Assembly (NCBI RefSeq): GCF_016756595.1
Contig: NZ_AP023257.1
Span: 1,178,001 to 1,242,000, forward strand
From: Mesorhizobium sp. L-2-11
Lineage (GTDB): Bacteria; Pseudomonadota; Alphaproteobacteria; Rhizobiales; Rhizobiaceae
Direction of reading: 5' to 3'
Length of the DNA stretch: 64,000 nucleotides
A program made the position numbers and the translations under genes. Shown here in pieces: positions 36,076 through 44,107 of the stretch. How positions within the stretch are numbered: position 1 is the stretch's first letter; the number at the start of each line of letters is the position of its first letter. The notes beneath the pieces are model-generated. The model saw nothing but the letters and a program-made list of their open reading frames with translations. It searched no databases and was not told the DNA's origin.

Positions 36076-36204
36076 CGATCAGCCCACATCGGCGCGGCTT
36101 GCTCTCCCAAAGCAGGTCGTCGCCGCTACCGAAGCGAAATGTGGATGAAACGCGTCCTCTCCAACAGTCGGCAAATGCCGGCATCAGGGCGTTTTGTTGC
36201 CGGA

Positions 36205-37344
36205 CTAGCGGCCGCGGCCGCTCAGCGGTTCCGTGCTCTTGAGCAGCGCGACCAATTCGCTCTGCTGACGGGTGCTGGTCTTGGAAAAAATCCGTTCCAG
36301 ATAAGTGCGGCAGGTCTTCACGGTTATGTTCGAGCTCGCCGCGGCTTCTTTCAGAGTCCTCCCGGATGCCAAACCGGTTGCGAGCCGGGCTTCGGCCGAC
36401 GTCAAGTCGAACAGGCTGCGCACATGCTGTTCGAAGCCATCGGGAATGCGTCGGGCGACCTCGGTGACCATGATCACCGCGTAACGTTCCGACGCCAGTC
36501 CATAGGCGCGGGCATCGACGAATGGAGCGACCGACAGCACTAGTCGGGTCAGGTCAGAGCGCTTGTGATCCGACGGCACCATCAACGTTCCTCCGGCTCC
36601 GGGCATCGTGCCGTCCCGCAAACAACAGGCGTCCTCGACCAGCCGCTGAAGCGCCTGTGTGTCCTTGGGATTGGAGGCGACGATTGCGCCGCCATTCAGC
36701 TTCATCGGGCTGTCGGATCGCGCCAGCATTGCCTCGGCGGCTTCGTTCATCTGCGCGATATGCTGATGTCCGTTTACCAGAAACACACCGAACGGCAGGT
36801 GCGAGAAGGCCGATGCCAGCGCCGAGGTGCTCTCCATCTGTCGACCGATCTGCCCGGCGCGCAGCATATGCGGCACGATCTTCTGCAAAAGGTCGATATC
36901 GGCGTTATCGAATGCCCCCTGCTTTGAACCGCGATCTATACTAAGCAGCCAGTTTGCGCTGCTGGAAGAGAGCAGGTTGCAGGCGAGTCCGTGGTACATG
37001 TCGCGCGGCCTCAGCCAGTCCTGCCAGAGTTCGCGGCGGCGGAACGCCGCCACGTCGAGGCCCATTGGCCAGTGAGTGACCGCGCCGACAGGTATGGCGG
37101 CTGCCGCCGCAGCCAGGGGATCGCGCAGAAGAGCCTCGATGCCCTTTTGCGAAGTGAATTCCGGGTCCAGGTCGGATGCAACCGCATCGAACGTTTCCGG
37201 ACTGAGGCGCACAATGCAGGAGCGCGAGCCGCCGAACAGGTCGCGCAGACCGGTCACCGCGTCGGGCCATCGTTCCTGATCATAGGCAGCTTCGTAGATC
37301 TGGCCGACAACAGCGGATACCGCTTCGATGGTGACGTCAGCCAT
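36205..37344 (-). CDS. LuxR-type transcriptional regulator
   Basis: The 379-residue protein has a C-terminal GerE/LuxR HTH: LFDLTSAEARLATGLASGRT, LKEAAASSNITVKTCRTYLE, RIFSKTSTRQQSELVALLKS. The N-terminal 300 residues start MADVTIEAVSAVVGQIYEAA. They contain a PAS-like region (LPFGVFLVNGHQHIAQMNEA, AEAMLA) and no autoinducer-binding tryptophan/aspartate pattern. It thus resembles the large PAS-LuxR group of rhizobia. The signal is unknown. It precedes a LysE-type exporter. Confidence 0.88.
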   Translation of the reverse strand: MADVTIEAVSAVVGQIYEAAYDQERWPDAVTGLRDLFGGSRSCIVRLSPETFDAVASDLDPEFTSQKGIEALLRDPLAAAAAAIPVGAVTHWPMGLDVAAFRRRELWQDWLRPRDMYHGLACNLLSSSSANWLLSIDRGSKQGAFDNADIDLLQKIVPHMLRAGQIGRQMESTSALASAFSHLPFGVFLVNGHQHIAQMNEAAEAMLARSDSPMKLNGGAIVASNPKDTQALQRLVEDACCLRDGTMPGAGGTLMVPSDHKRSDLTRLVLSVAPFVDARAYGLASERYAVIMVTEVARRIPDGFEQHVRSLFDLTSAEARLATGLASGRTLKEAAASSNITVKTCRTYLERIFSKTSTRQQSELVALLKSTEPLSGRGR

Positions 37345-37553
37345 TGGCCGCCCTTGATCCTGCTGATGTCACGAGGCTAAACGCACCAAGGCTCTCGCGC
37401 AAGTTGCATGGTTGACGAGTGTCGGCGACGGAACCTTCCAAAAACGTTGCGGAACGGCAGCGGAGCGGTTATATAAACCGCGATTTTCCCATTTTGGTGG
37501 CTCTAAACCACCGCCCGCGCGGGAACGCGGGCGAACGAGAAGGATTTTTCGCA

Positions 37554-38246
37554 ATGGCCAATACGCTGCTGATGCCCAAGGCGACCGCCGTCTGGCTGGT
37601 CGACAACACCGCGCTGTCCTTCGAGCAGATCGCGCAGTTCTGCGGGCTGCATCCGCTCGAGGTCAAGGCGATCGCCGACGGCGAATCGGCGCAAGGCATC
37701 AAGGGTATGGACCCGATCATGACCGGCCAGCTGAGCCGCGACGAGATCGCACGCGCCGAGAAGGATCCGAACCATCGGCTAAAACTGTCCGACCCCAAGG
37801 TGCGGGTGCCGGAATCCAAGCGCAAGGGTCCGCGCTACACGCCGCTGTCGAAGCGCCAGGACCGACCCAACGCCATCCTGTGGCTGGTGCGCAACCATCC
37901 CGAGTTGAAGGACGCGCAGATCGCGCGCCTCGTCGGCACCACCAAGTCGACGATCGACCAGATCCGTGACAGGAAGCACTGGAACTCCGCCAATCTGCAG
38001 CCGATGGATCCGGTGACGCTGGGCCTCACCTCGCAGATCGACCTCGACATGGAAGTCAATCGCGCCTCGCGTGGCCGCGAGCAGGCACAGCCGGCCGGCG
38101 ACACGCTGCTGCCGGCGGCTTTGACCGAGCGCCTCGTGCCGGCGCCGGAGAAGCCAAAGGACGAGGATGCCGAACTCGACGCCAACGCCGTCTTCGCCAA
38201 GCTCTCGGCGCTGAAGTCGAAGGACGAGGACAAGGACGAGGAGTAG
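37554..38246 (+). CDS. trcR: Cell-cycle regulator TrcR (DUF1013)
   Basis: The 230-residue protein starts MANTLLMPKATAVWLVDNTA, LSFEQIAQFCGLHPLEVKAI. It has KGPRYTPLSKRQDRPNAILW, LVRNHPELKDAQIARLVGTT, KSTIDQIRDRKHW, then an acidic tail ending KSKDEDKDEE. The conserved domain, formerly DUF1013, is a CtrA/GcrA-era alphaproteobacterial regulator called TrcR in recent annotation. Two HTH-like segments are visible. It is probably an essential DNA-binding protein. It stands alone. Confidence 0.9.
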   Translation: MANTLLMPKATAVWLVDNTALSFEQIAQFCGLHPLEVKAIADGESAQGIKGMDPIMTGQLSRDEIARAEKDPNHRLKLSDPKVRVPESKRKGPRYTPLSKRQDRPNAILWLVRNHPELKDAQIARLVGTTKSTIDQIRDRKHWNSANLQPMDPVTLGLTSQIDLDMEVNRASRGREQAQPAGDTLLPAALTERLVPAPEKPKDEDAELDANAVFAKLSALKSKDEDKDEE

Positions 38247-38260
38247 GTGAGGCGCCTCTT

Positions 38261-38403
38261 CCTTCTCCTCTTGTGGGAGAAGGTGGATCGGCGCGCAGCG
38301 CCGAGACGGAAGAGGGGTGTTGGAAGAAATGAAGCGTCGGCGTTCCCTGGAACACCCCTCATCCGGCCGCTTCGCGGCCACCTTCTCCCACAAGGGGAGA
38401 AGG
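38261..38403 (+). repeat. 143-bp inverted repeat (BIME-like)
   Basis: The outer arms CCTTCTCCTCTTGTGGGAGA (from 38261) and, at the right end on the other strand, CCTTCTCCCCTTGTGGGAGA have one mismatch. Inner blocks GAGGGGTGTT and AACACCCCTC also pair. It fills the space between trcR and the WYL gene, which converge, and may serve as a bidirectional terminator. Confidence 0.7.
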
Positions 38404-38416
38404 AAAAGCGCCATGC

Positions 38417-39136
38417 CTAGGTTCGCGCGGCGCGGTCCGGCGCCATGCCGTAGTCCTCGCTGCGCTCCACCGCGCGGTAAAAATCGGCGAGTTGCTTGCC
38501 GCGCTCCGGCTTGAAGATGCGGCCTGCTATGACCACTGAAGCGATGCGGTCGATGCGGAAAGCGCGAAAGTCGTCGCGCATCTCGCACCAGGCGACCAGC
38601 GTCCACACCTTGCCCCAGAACCACAGACCCAATGGTCTGATGTCGCGCGCGGTGCTGCGGCCTGCTTCGTCTGAGTAGTCGATGGTCAGCACCTGGCGTT
38701 TTTCCACCGCGCGCTCGATCAGGTCGATTGCTTCGCGGGCGGCGTCGCTCACCACCCACATCGGCGTGTGGATCTCGGTGCGGGCGATGCGGTCCTTTTC
38801 GGCATCGGGCAGCACGGCGCCGATCTTTATCAGCGCCTCGTCGGCGGCCCGCGCCATCGCAGCGCCGCCAAACGCACGCACCATGCGGGCGCCGGCGACC
38901 AGCGCGACGATCTCGTCACGCGTGAACATCAGCGGCGGAAGGTCGAAACCCTCCCTCATCATGTAGCCGACGCCGGCCTCGCCGTCGATCGGCACGCCCG
39001 TCGACTGCAGGTCGGCGATGTCGCGGTAGATGGTTCGCTCGGAAACCTCGAGCCACGTGCCCAGCTTCTGGGCGGTGACCAGACGGCCACCGCGCAGATG
39101 CTGCACGATCTGGAAGAGCCTGTCGGCGCGGCGCAT
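38417..39136 (-). CDS. YafY-type WYL-domain transcriptional regulator
   Basis: The 239-residue protein has a DeoR-like HTH (MRRADRLFQIVQHLRGGRLV, TAQKLGTWLEVSERTIYRDI, ADLQSTGVPIDGEAGVGY) and a WYL domain. In the WYL domain, LGLWFWGKVWTLVAWCEMRD replaces the W-Y-L core, then FRAFRIDRIASVVIAGRIF. Such proteins bind ligands or nucleic acids via WYL and repress nearby genes. It is the last gene of a minus-strand set with an MGMT/Atl1-like gene (73-nt gap). Twin palindromes upstream of this set are its likely operators. Confidence 0.9.
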   Translation of the reverse strand: MRRADRLFQIVQHLRGGRLVTAQKLGTWLEVSERTIYRDIADLQSTGVPIDGEAGVGYMMREGFDLPPLMFTRDEIVALVAGARMVRAFGGAAMARAADEALIKIGAVLPDAEKDRIARTEIHTPMWVVSDAAREAIDLIERAVEKRQVLTIDYSDEAGRSTARDIRPLGLWFWGKVWTLVAWCEMRDDFRAFRIDRIASVVIAGRIFKPERGKQLADFYRAVERSEDYGMAPDRAART

Positions 39137-39209
39137 CGTATGGTCCCTCGATGTTGTTTTTAGCCTGTCGTTGGCCCAAAACCGATTCCAACTTTCGGGG
39201 CGACATGCA

Positions 39210-39620
39210 TCATGGCTCAAGCCCTTCGCGCTTGCGCTGCGCGGCGACGAATGCCGCGCCGAAGGACAACTTCCGTGTTGTCGGCGTCTTTGCATCCAGC
39301 ACCCGCCAGAACGGCGCGATGTCGCTCAGCGTCATGCCGCGTTCCAGATCCTCGTTGGCGGCCTCGGCGACAGTGCGCAGATGATAGCCGATGGTGACCG
39401 GACATGTCACTTCGGCGCCGTGCTCAATGGCGAGCGCGATGCGCAATGCGCGGACATCCATGGCCACGCCCTCTGGAATGCAGCGAATGAAATCATCAAC
39501 CTGCCGAGCCGTCGGCACCAGCATCGGCTGGCCCTCGACGACGTCGCCAACAGTCCGCGGCGTCGGCTTGATGCCGTTGATGCCCGGCGTGTTCAGCCTG
39601 TCGTTCCAGCTCTTTACCAT
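39210..39620 (-). CDS. MGMT/Atl1-like conserved hypothetical protein
   Basis: A 136-residue protein: MVKSWNDRLNTPGINGIKPT, DDFIRCIPEGVAMDVRALRI, ALAIEHGAEVTCPVTIGYHL and LSDIAPFWRVLDAKTPTTRK. The I-P-x-G-x-x-x-x-x-x-x-x-R-x-A-L...A-x-x-x-C-P-x-T-x-G order, ending in a P-F-W-R segment, resembles a rhizobial group annotated as MGMT-family (methyltransferase DNA-binding or alkyltransferase-like) proteins. The catalytic PCHR of true MGMT is absent; P-F-W-R stands near that place. It follows a palindromic operator and a 14-codon leader frame. Confidence 0.6.
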   Translation of the reverse strand: MVKSWNDRLNTPGINGIKPTPRTVGDVVEGQPMLVPTARQVDDFIRCIPEGVAMDVRALRIALAIEHGAEVTCPVTIGYHLRTVAEAANEDLERGMTLSDIAPFWRVLDAKTPTTRKLSFGAAFVAAQRKREGLEP

Positions 39621-39623
39621 GCG

Positions 39624-39668
39624 TCACCTAGACGAAGAGCCCGAACGTTTTGCAGGGATGAAGGCCAT
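39624..39668 (-). other. Candidate 14-codon leader peptide
   Basis: ATG at 39668 encodes MAFIPAKRSGSSSR and stops 3 nt before the downstream ATG (39620). It has a strong AGGAG (39675-39679) at 6-nt spacing, better than that of the gene it precedes. It may couple translation or be chance. Confidence 0.35.
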
Positions 39669-39690
39669 GTCTGTCTCCTGATACTTTCGA

Positions 39691-39728
39691 ATTATTGCAC
39701 GCCGCTCCTGACACCATACTGTCAGGAG
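39691..39728 (-). promoter_or_regulatory. Palindromic operator plus extended -10, site 1
   Basis: Perfect 9-bp arms CTCCTGACA (39705-39713) and TGTCAGGAG (39720-39728) have a 6-nt centre. On the minus strand an extended -10, TGC-AATAAT (hexamer 39691-39696), follows the palindrome by 8 nt. The palindrome therefore covers the -35 region of the promoter for the 39620 gene. The DJ-1 stop codon (39722-39724) lies inside the palindrome. Confidence 0.65.
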
Positions 39729-40324
39729 GTTTCAGCAAACTCTCCTTCGGTATACTCCTTGGCGAACAGTGTGCGCATCTCAGCGAGGTCGCTGCTTCTC
39801 TGGGGATAGAGCGTCTTCAAATAGGCAAGAGCGAAGGTGCCGGGAGCCGAACCCGGCGCGGACACGATGCGACCGTCGGCGACGGCATAGGGCACGTCCT
39901 GATAGTTCTGGGCGCCCGGATAGCCCGGTTCCTTTTCGTTGATCCAGTCACGACCATTGCTGGTGTGTTTGGCGTTGCCGAACAGGCCGGCACGCGCCAG
40001 TGCCAGCGTGCCCGCGCAGATGCCGCCGACCACGCCGCCGCGCGTCGCAATCGCTGTCAGCAGTGCGGAGACGTCAGGTGGGGCATCGACCCACTGGTCG
40101 GAGCCGATGACCGCGACGGCGTCAAGATCGGTGTTTTCATCAACCGCGGTGGAGTGGTCGGGCGTCAGCATAAATCCGCTGGCCGAAGTCACCGGCTTGC
40201 CGTTCGGCGCCAGCGACACCGCGCGTGCGCCGAACCATTCGACCGCCGAAGCCGCCAGCAGCCCGTATTCCCAGTCGGCGAAGCGATCGATGAAAAGAAA
40301 GCCGATGGTTTTCTGTTCGGACAT
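39722..40324 (-). CDS. DJ-1/PfpI family protein
   Basis: The 200-residue class I glutaminase-like fold starts MSEQKTIGFLFIDRFADWEY. It has the nucleophile elbow GGVVGGICAGTLALARAGLF (Cys) and ALAYLKTLYPQ. The glutamate expected near strand 1 is in FADWEYGLL. Relatives act as deglycases, glyoxalase III or isonitrile hydratase-like enzymes; which is undecided. The stop codon is embedded in operator site 1. It follows a DUF1127 gene by 84 nt, probably in one transcript from site 2. Confidence 0.88.
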   Translation of the reverse strand: MSEQKTIGFLFIDRFADWEYGLLAASAVEWFGARAVSLAPNGKPVTSASGFMLTPDHSTAVDENTDLDAVAVIGSDQWVDAPPDVSALLTAIATRGGVVGGICAGTLALARAGLFGNAKHTSNGRDWINEKEPGYPGAQNYQDVPYAVADGRIVSAPGSAPGTFALAYLKTLYPQRSSDLAEMRTLFAKEYTEGEFAETS

Positions 40325-40408
40325 TTCCTGCTCCGTCTTTCGGTCCGCCGGACCTGTTTATCTGGGCGCCGTAGCGTCCGCATCCAACCGCTGCCGCGAA
40401 AAATCGCC

Positions 40409-40576
40409 TCAATGGCCGCGGCCGTGGCGGCCTTCGTAATTGTCCGGCCAACCGATGTCCTTGCGGATGCTCTGCGGCAACTCGTTCAAGAAACGCCGGG
40501 TGCGGATCTCGTTGCGCATCGTCCGGATCTTGCCGACATAGTGCTGCACGCTACGCAGAATGGTAAAACTGTTCAT
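40409..40576 (-). CDS. DUF1127 small protein, second copy
   Basis: 55 residues: MNSFTILRSVQHYVGKIRTM, RNEIRTRRFLNELPQSIRKD, IGWPDNYEGRHGRGH. The R-x-x-x-x-L-x-x-L-P-x-x-x-R-K-D-I-G-W-P core is DUF1127, here with the D-I-G-W-P ending seen in many rhizobial members. The start (40576) is preceded by GAGAGGAGACC. It is the first gene after operator site 2, so it is probably co-regulated with DJ-1. Confidence 0.88.
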   Translation of the reverse strand: MNSFTILRSVQHYVGKIRTMRNEIRTRRFLNELPQSIRKDIGWPDNYEGRHGRGH

Positions 40577-40604
40577 AGCTGGTCTCCTCTCTTTCGATGC
40601 AGAC

Positions 40605-40642
40605 ACTATCGCACACCCCTCCTGACAGCAGTCTGTCAGGAG
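40605..40642 (-). promoter_or_regulatory. Palindromic operator plus extended -10, site 2
   Basis: Perfect 10-bp arms CTCCTGACAG (40619-40628) and CTGTCAGGAG (40633-40642) surround CAGT. On the minus strand TGC-GATAGT (hexamer 40605-40610) lies at exactly the same distance as in site 1. The two 24-bp palindromes match at 21 positions. The site lies in the gap between the DUF1127/DJ-1 genes and the divergent VOC gene. Confidence 0.7.
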
Positions 40643-40834
40643 GCTGAGCGGTCTTTAGCGAGCGTGCCAGGTTTTGCCGGTTCCGATCCGTCTGCCCGAG
40701 AGAAGCAGGGTTTTTCGTCGCCGGGGTCAAGTCTTTCATCTGCCCAACGACGGAGCGTCGGAATACGCAGCAGCGATAGGGCCGGGGTTCTGATATTGAA
40801 GGAGAAGAATTTTCCAGAGATCAGGGAGATGACA

Positions 40835-41788
40835 ATGAGCCTGCAACTGACAGGAATTCACCATCTGACCGCAATCACCGCGAATGCGCCGGGAAACCTT
40901 CATTTCTACACCGGCATTTTGGGGATGCGGCTGGTCAAGAAGACGGTCAATCAGGACGACACGTCGGCCTATCACCTTTTCTATGCCGACGCCGAGGCGA
41001 CGCCTGGCACCGATCTTACCTTCTTCGATTGGCCGGTCGGACGCGAACGGCGCGGCACCAACAGCATTGTGCGGACCAGCCTGAGGGTCGCCAGCCCTGA
41101 AAGCCTTGCCTGGTGGAAGCAGCACCTGTCCGGCGAGACCGTCGCGACGGGAGAGATCGGCGATATCGGCGGCTACCCGTCGCTGGACTTCGAAGACCCG
41201 GAAGGCCAGCGCCTGCGTCTCGTCAGCGATGGCGGCAAGGGCGACAGTCATCCCTGGGCTCAAAGCCCGATCCCCATCGAGCACCAGATACGCGGGCTCG
41301 GGCCTATCGTCATCAGCGTTCCCGACATCACCAACACTGAAATCGTGCTGACCAGGGTGATGAACATGCGCAAGGCGCGGGACTATGCCTCGCCGGATGG
41401 TCAGGGCCAGGTTCACGTCTTCGAGATGGGAGAAGGCGGCCCGGCGGCGGAGCTCCATGTCGCTGTGCAGCCGGGCCTTGCGCCGGCACGGCAGGGCGCC
41501 GGTGCGGTCCACCACGTCGCATTCAGGGCGCCGGACCAGAAGATTTTACATCAATGGACGGCGCGGCTGGCCGAGTTCCGCCTGCCGTCAAGCGGTGAGG
41601 TCGAACGATACTACTTCCGCTCGCTCTATTTCCGGGAGCCGAACGGCATATTGTTCGAGATTGCCACCGACGGCCCAGGGTTCACGGCCGACGAGCCGCT
41701 GGAAACGCTGGGCGAAAGCCTGGCCTTGCCACCGTTCCTCGAACCGAAACGGGCCGCGATCGAGGCCGGCCTCAAGCCGCTGGCATAA
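40835..41788 (+). CDS. VOC-superfamily ring-cleaving dioxygenase (MhqO-like)
   Basis: The 317-residue protein has two glyoxalase/dioxygenase modules. Module one: GIHHLTAITANAPGNLHFYT, DTSAYHLFYADAEATPGTDL. Module two: GAVHHVAFRAPDQKILHQWT, YFRSLYFREPNGILFEIATD. The His, His and Glu metal ligands of the type I extradiol fold are visible (IHH, HHVAF, FEIATD). MhqO-type members degrade hydroquinones in electrophile stress. ATG 40835 is preferred over 40829 because AGGGAG lies 6 nt upstream. It diverges from the DUF1127/DJ-1 unit across operator site 2. Confidence 0.9.
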   Translation: MSLQLTGIHHLTAITANAPGNLHFYTGILGMRLVKKTVNQDDTSAYHLFYADAEATPGTDLTFFDWPVGRERRGTNSIVRTSLRVASPESLAWWKQHLSGETVATGEIGDIGGYPSLDFEDPEGQRLRLVSDGGKGDSHPWAQSPIPIEHQIRGLGPIVISVPDITNTEIVLTRVMNMRKARDYASPDGQGQVHVFEMGEGGPAAELHVAVQPGLAPARQGAGAVHHVAFRAPDQKILHQWTARLAEFRLPSSGEVERYYFRSLYFREPNGILFEIATDGPGFTADEPLETLGESLALPPFLEPKRAAIEAGLKPLA

Positions 41789-41863
41789 TATCTCTCAGCG
41801 TTATGGCGATCTGGTGCCAGCGGAGCGCTTTGACAGCCGACCGCAACGCTGATCAAAAGCGGC

Positions 41864-42025
41864 ATGTCGAAACTTCTTGCGCTCGTTATCGTCGCCATGA
41901 TGGTCATTCAGCTGATCAAGCCGCTCGGCTGGCCGGGGCTGAAGCGGCGCAGCGATTTCTGGAAGCTGGCGGTGCTGGCGATGGCGGCAATTTCGATAAC
42001 AGCGGCGCTGGGCCACTGGACTTAG
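41864..42025 (+). CDS. Small two-helix membrane protein
   Basis: 53 residues: MSKLLALVIVAMMVIQLIKP, a loop LGWPGLKRRSDFWKLA, then VLAMAAISITAALGHWT. Both helices are long enough to span the membrane; the basic LKRRSD loop would be cytoplasmic. Coding bias (GC-rich third positions) supports a real gene. No family recognised. It converges on the SGNH hydrolase with 27 nt between stops. Confidence 0.65.
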   Translation: MSKLLALVIVAMMVIQLIKPLGWPGLKRRSDFWKLAVLAMAAISITAALGHWT

Positions 42026-42052
42026 GGCTGGGGACGTAGCGCTGGCGGCCCG

Positions 42053-42784
42053 CTACGCGAGGCGTGGTTCGTTGGCCAGCACCAAATCGACCAGATGTTC
42101 CGCCCAGGCCCGGTAGCCGGCTTCCGAGGCATGAAATCCGTCGGAGGCAAAACCGGCTTCGGCATCGGTGATCGGCAGGCGCGGCGCCGGCACAGCGCCG
42201 CGTTCGAGGCAAAGGCGCTCGCCCATCCGGTTCATCTCGGCGGCGCGGATCTCCAGGATCTTTCCGAGCAGCGGCGGCATTGCCGGTGCGCGGGTGAATT
42301 CCAGCACCGGCGACCACACCACGCGCGCCTGCGGCCATTTGGCGCGCAGCGCGTAGAGCAGGCCACCAAAATCGCTCTTGAAGCGTGGCACCGAGTGAAA
42401 GTTCTTGGTGTCGTTGGTGCCGATGGCGAGCACGATATGCGTCCACGGATCGGCCGACAGATTGGGCAGCACATGATCGCGGATCTGGCCTGAGGTCGCC
42501 GAGTTGAAGCCGGCTGCCCGCCAGCGCACCGCGCGGCCGGTGCGTTTTGAGATCAGCTCGGCCAGTTGCGCGGCCAGCCCGTATTCGGAATTGCCGATGC
42601 CGACCGAGGCGGCGGAAGAATCGCCAAGCATCAGCAGCGAGATCGCCGGCACCTGACCCGAAATCTCGTGCATGACCGGACCTTGCGCCGGCAGCATGCG
42701 GCTGGTGCGGCGGCGCACGCCCAGCCCCTGCCAGACATAGACCGGAAAGGCGAGCCAGGTGAGGAGGGCAAGAATACGCTGCAT
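42053..42784 (-). CDS. SGNH/GDSL-family hydrolase
   Basis: A 243-residue esterase-fold protein with an N-terminal hydrophobic segment (MQRILALLTWLAFPVYVWQG). Block I LLMLGDSSAASVGIG has the nucleophile Ser, block III VLAIGTNDTKNF has the oxyanion Asn, and block V FASDGFHASEAGYRAWAEHL has the Asp and His. It is probably membrane-anchored or exported and acts on an ester or acylated glycan. Alone between the small membrane protein and fba. Confidence 0.88.
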   Translation of the reverse strand: MQRILALLTWLAFPVYVWQGLGVRRRTSRMLPAQGPVMHEISGQVPAISLLMLGDSSAASVGIGNSEYGLAAQLAELISKRTGRAVRWRAAGFNSATSGQIRDHVLPNLSADPWTHIVLAIGTNDTKNFHSVPRFKSDFGGLLYALRAKWPQARVVWSPVLEFTRAPAMPPLLGKILEIRAAEMNRMGERLCLERGAVPAPRLPITDAEAGFASDGFHASEAGYRAWAEHLVDLVLANEPRLA

Positions 42785-42872
42785 CGCAAACCGTTAATGG
42801 GGGCAAACGACGTTCGGGCTCAACGCAAGCCGACACCGGCGCTGCTTTTTTGGAGCATTTTGGAGCGGATGG

Positions 42873-42895
42873 AACCCGGGCACATGGCCCGGGTT
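42873..42895 (-). terminator. Hairpin after fba
   Basis: The 9-bp perfect stem AACCCGGGC / GCCCGGGTT has a 5-nt loop. It lies 25 nt after the fba stop on the minus strand. No U-run follows, so intrinsic termination is uncertain. Confidence 0.4.
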
Positions 42896-42920
42896 TCGGA
42901 GGAAGCTAGAAAAAAACCGG

Positions 42921-43946
42921 TCAGGCGGCCTGTTCCAGTTCCGGCTGCCATTTGCCGAGCGCTGCCAGATGGTTCATGTGGGCGCGGTGGGCGAAAGCGG
43001 CCTGGGCAGCGGCGACGTTGGCCACCTTGCCGCCCCAGGCCTTCTGTGGCGCCGCCTGCAAGGCGCGGCCATAGGAGAAGGTCAGCTTCCATGGATGCGG
43101 GCCGATGGCGTTGATGGCGTTGAGGTTGGCGGTCGCCTCCTCGTCCGATTGCCCACCCGAGAGAAAGGCGATGCCGCCAATCGCTGCCGGCACCGTCTCG
43201 CGGAACAGTTTTATGGTCTTTTCGGCGACCTCTTCGGGGCTGCTGGTCTTGCCCGACTTCTTGCCGGCGAGAACCATGTTCGGCTTCAGAATGGTGCCTT
43301 CAAGGACGACGCGGGCGGCGTAGAGCTCGGTGTAGAGTTTCGTCAGCGTTGCCTTGCTGATCTCGTAGCAGGTGCCGATGTCGTGGGCGCCGTCCATCAG
43401 CACCTCCGGCTCGACGATCGGCACGATGCCGGCCTCCTGGCAGAGCGCCGCATAGCGGGCGAGCGCATGGGCGTTCGAGCCGATCGACGTGGCGGAGGGC
43501 ACGCCCCTGGCGACGTCGATGTCGATCACCGCGCGCCATTTGGCGAAACGGGCGCCGAGCTTGTAATAGTCGGCGAGCCGTTCGCGCAGGCCGTCGAGGC
43601 CTTCGGTGATGGTGTCGCCGGGGTACCCGGCCAGAGGCTTGGCGCCGGCATCGACCTTGATGCCTGGAATGGCGCCGGTCGCCTTGATGATGTCGACCAG
43701 CGGCGTGCCGTCGGCGGCCTTCTGGCGGATGGTCTCATCGTAGAGGATGACGCCGGAGATGTATCTGGTCATCGCCTCCTTGGCGCGGAACATCATCTCG
43801 CGATAGTCGCGGCGGCTGTCGGCGGTCGATTCGACGCCGATGACGTCGAAGCGCTTCTTGATGGTGCCGGAACTCTCGTCGGCGGCCAAAAGACCCTTGC
43901 CGTCGGCCACCATAGCAGCGGCAATGTCCTCGAGACGTTCGCTCAT
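42921..43946 (-). CDS. fba: Class I fructose-bisphosphate aldolase
   Basis: The 341-residue enzyme starts MSERLEDIAAAMVADGKGLL, AADESSGTIKKRFDVIGVES. It contains GIKVDAGAKPLAGYPGDTIT, ARFAKWRAVIDIDVARGVPS, VPIVEPEVLMDGAHDIGTCY, EGTILKPNMVLAGKK (Schiff-base Lys) and GGIAFLSGGQSDEEATANLN. This is the eukaryote-like class I type. It cleaves fructose 1,6-bisphosphate to two trioses. The ATG follows AGGAGGATGCACA. It is the last gene of the tkt-gap-pgk-fba group. Confidence 0.96.
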   Translation of the reverse strand: MSERLEDIAAAMVADGKGLLAADESSGTIKKRFDVIGVESTADSRRDYREMMFRAKEAMTRYISGVILYDETIRQKAADGTPLVDIIKATGAIPGIKVDAGAKPLAGYPGDTITEGLDGLRERLADYYKLGARFAKWRAVIDIDVARGVPSATSIGSNAHALARYAALCQEAGIVPIVEPEVLMDGAHDIGTCYEISKATLTKLYTELYAARVVLEGTILKPNMVLAGKKSGKTSSPEEVAEKTIKLFRETVPAAIGGIAFLSGGQSDEEATANLNAINAIGPHPWKLTFSYGRALQAAPQKAWGGKVANVAAAQAAFAHRAHMNHLAALGKWQPELEQAA

Positions 43947-44107
43947 TGTGCATCCTCCTGAACCGGTTGTTCCAACAGTGTGAAATATCCGGGCTAGCAG
44001 ACCACTAGAGCAAAGCAGGTTCAAGTCGAACCATTCCAAGCGGAAAGCTCGAATCGATTGAAACGCGCAAACGCCGTCGTTCGCCTGTTGCCCAGGGCTT
44101 CGGGGCC

